A stretch of DNA of 9,145 nucleotides from Pseudomonadota bacterium (GTDB lineage: Bacteria > Pseudomonadota > Alphaproteobacteria > Rhizobiales > Afifellaceae): positions 1-9,145 of the forward strand of contig JAEZEK010000022.1 of assembly GCA_023417735.1 (NCBI GenBank). Direction: 5' to 3'. Below the pieces are notes generated by a model, which ran no database searches, was not told the DNA's origin, and worked only from the letters and a program-made list of their open reading frames with translations. The translations under genes and the position numbers were made by a program. Positions 8,413-9,145 of this stretch are shown here, in pieces. The stretch's first letter is position 1, and the number at the start of each line of letters is the position of its first letter.

Positions 8413-8459
8413 GAGCATCGGGGCGCGCAGGCGCAACGGAAGTCTGGGAAGGCATGGCA

Positions 8460-9145
8460 ATGGCTGACGCTCACGCGAAGCACCACGATTATCACCTCGT
8501 CGACCCGAGCCCCTGGCCGTTCATCGGCTCGATGTCGGCCTTCGCGCTGGCGCTCGGCGCGATCTATGCCATGCACGGCGGCAGCTGGCTCTGGACCGCC
8601 CCCGGCTTCATCGGCGTGCTCTACACGATGTTCGCCTGGTGGGCCGACGTCATCAAGGAATCGCATCGCGGCTACCACACGCGTGTCGTCCAGCTGCATC
8701 TGCGCTACGGGATGCTGCTCTTCATCGCCTCCGAGGTGATGTTCTTCGTCGCCTGGTTCTGGGCGTTCTACGATGCGAGCCTGTTCACCAACGAGGCGAT
8801 CCAGTACGGCCGTGTCGAGGCGACCGGCGGCCAGTGGCCGCCCGCCGGCATGGAGGTGCTCGATCCCTGGCACCTGCCGCTGCTCAACACGCTGCTGCTC
8901 CTGACCTCCGGCACCACGGTCACCTGGGCGCACCACGCGCTGCTGCATGACGACCGCAAGGGCCTTGTCTGGGGCCTGACGATCACCGTCCTGCTCGGCA
9001 TCCTGTTCTCCTTCGTGCAGGCCTACGAATATTCGGTCGCGCCGTTCAGCTTCTCCAACTCGATCTATGGCGCCACCTTCTTCATGGCGACCGGCTTCCA
9101 CGGCTTCCACGTGTTGATCGGCACGATCTTCCTTCTGGTCTGCCT
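8460..9145 (+). CDS. coxC: Cytochrome c oxidase subunit III (partial, 3' end outside window)
   Basis: Subunit III is a seven-helix inner-membrane protein with no redox centre; it stabilises the oxidase and supports proton uptake through the D channel. The 228 visible residues begin with the typical HDYHLVDPSPWP segment and include FAWWADVIKESHRGYHT, the conserved glutamate E92 in IASEVMFFVAWFWAFY, GGQWPPAGMEVLDPW, LTSGTTVTWAHHALL, FVQAYEYS and TGFHGFHVLIG (211-221). About 60 residues are missing at the right edge by comparison with the family's usual length of roughly 290. The ATG at 8460 is chosen over the in-frame ATG at 8454 because GGGAAGG (8446-8452) is well spaced from it and homologues begin MAD. 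The frame is open to the edge. Confidence 0.97.
   Translation, partial: MADAHAKHHDYHLVDPSPWPFIGSMSAFALALGAIYAMHGGSWLWTAPGFIGVLYTMFAWWADVIKESHRGYHTRVVQLHLRYGMLLFIASEVMFFVAWFWAFYDASLFTNEAIQYGRVEATGGQWPPAGMEVLDPWHLPLLNTLLLLTSGTTVTWAHHALLHDDRKGLVWGLTITVLLGILFSFVQAYEYSVAPFSFSNSIYGATFFMATGFHGFHVLIGTIFLLVC

Overview
The window is high-GC chromosomal DNA from an alphaproteobacterium, most likely of the Hyphomicrobiales (Rhizobiales). The pointers are the gene order waaA-lpxK-DUF2093, an IalB-family protein beside the cytochrome oxidase genes, and the oxidase order coxB-coxA-ctaB-(coxF-like)-ctaG-coxC. This placement is inferred from gene content and order; no search could be run. Ten genes are assigned, plus the cut 3' end of an eleventh. 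No RNA genes, mobile elements or CRISPR arrays were seen.

Left part (1-1176, + strand): the 3' end of waaA (Kdo transferase) overlaps by 17 bases the start of a complete lpxK (lipid A 4'-kinase). Both act on the lipid A-Kdo core at the inner membrane.

Middle part (1183-3802, - strand): three genes read leftward, ialB-like, then a KefB/KefC-type cation/proton antiporter, then a small DUF2093 protein, with gaps of 55 and 58 bases. The antiporter reading frame is broken by an apparent single-base deletion near 1851, inside its NAD-binding TrkA-N (RCK) domain. lpxK and the DUF2093 gene converge with 6 bases between them.

Right part (4069-9145, + strand): an aa3-type cytochrome c oxidase cluster. 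CoxB (CuA subunit) and CoxA (heme a/a3-CuB subunit) are followed by CtaB (heme O synthase), a 47-residue one-helix CoxF-like protein, CtaG/Cox11 (CuB insertion) and CoxC, which runs off the right edge. Together they supply the three core subunits, the first step of heme A synthesis and copper delivery to CuB. The ctaB/coxF-like and coxF-like/ctaG junctions are both ATGA overlaps, suggesting translational coupling. The 93-base coxA-ctaB spacer holds two GC-rich hairpins. The 266 bases between the divergent ialB-like and coxB genes (3803-4068) should carry both promoters and contain short inverted repeats.

I see no clear sign of a previously undescribed system. The points most worth checking are the antiporter frameshift, the coxA-ctaB hairpins, the small coxF-like gene and the divergent control region.
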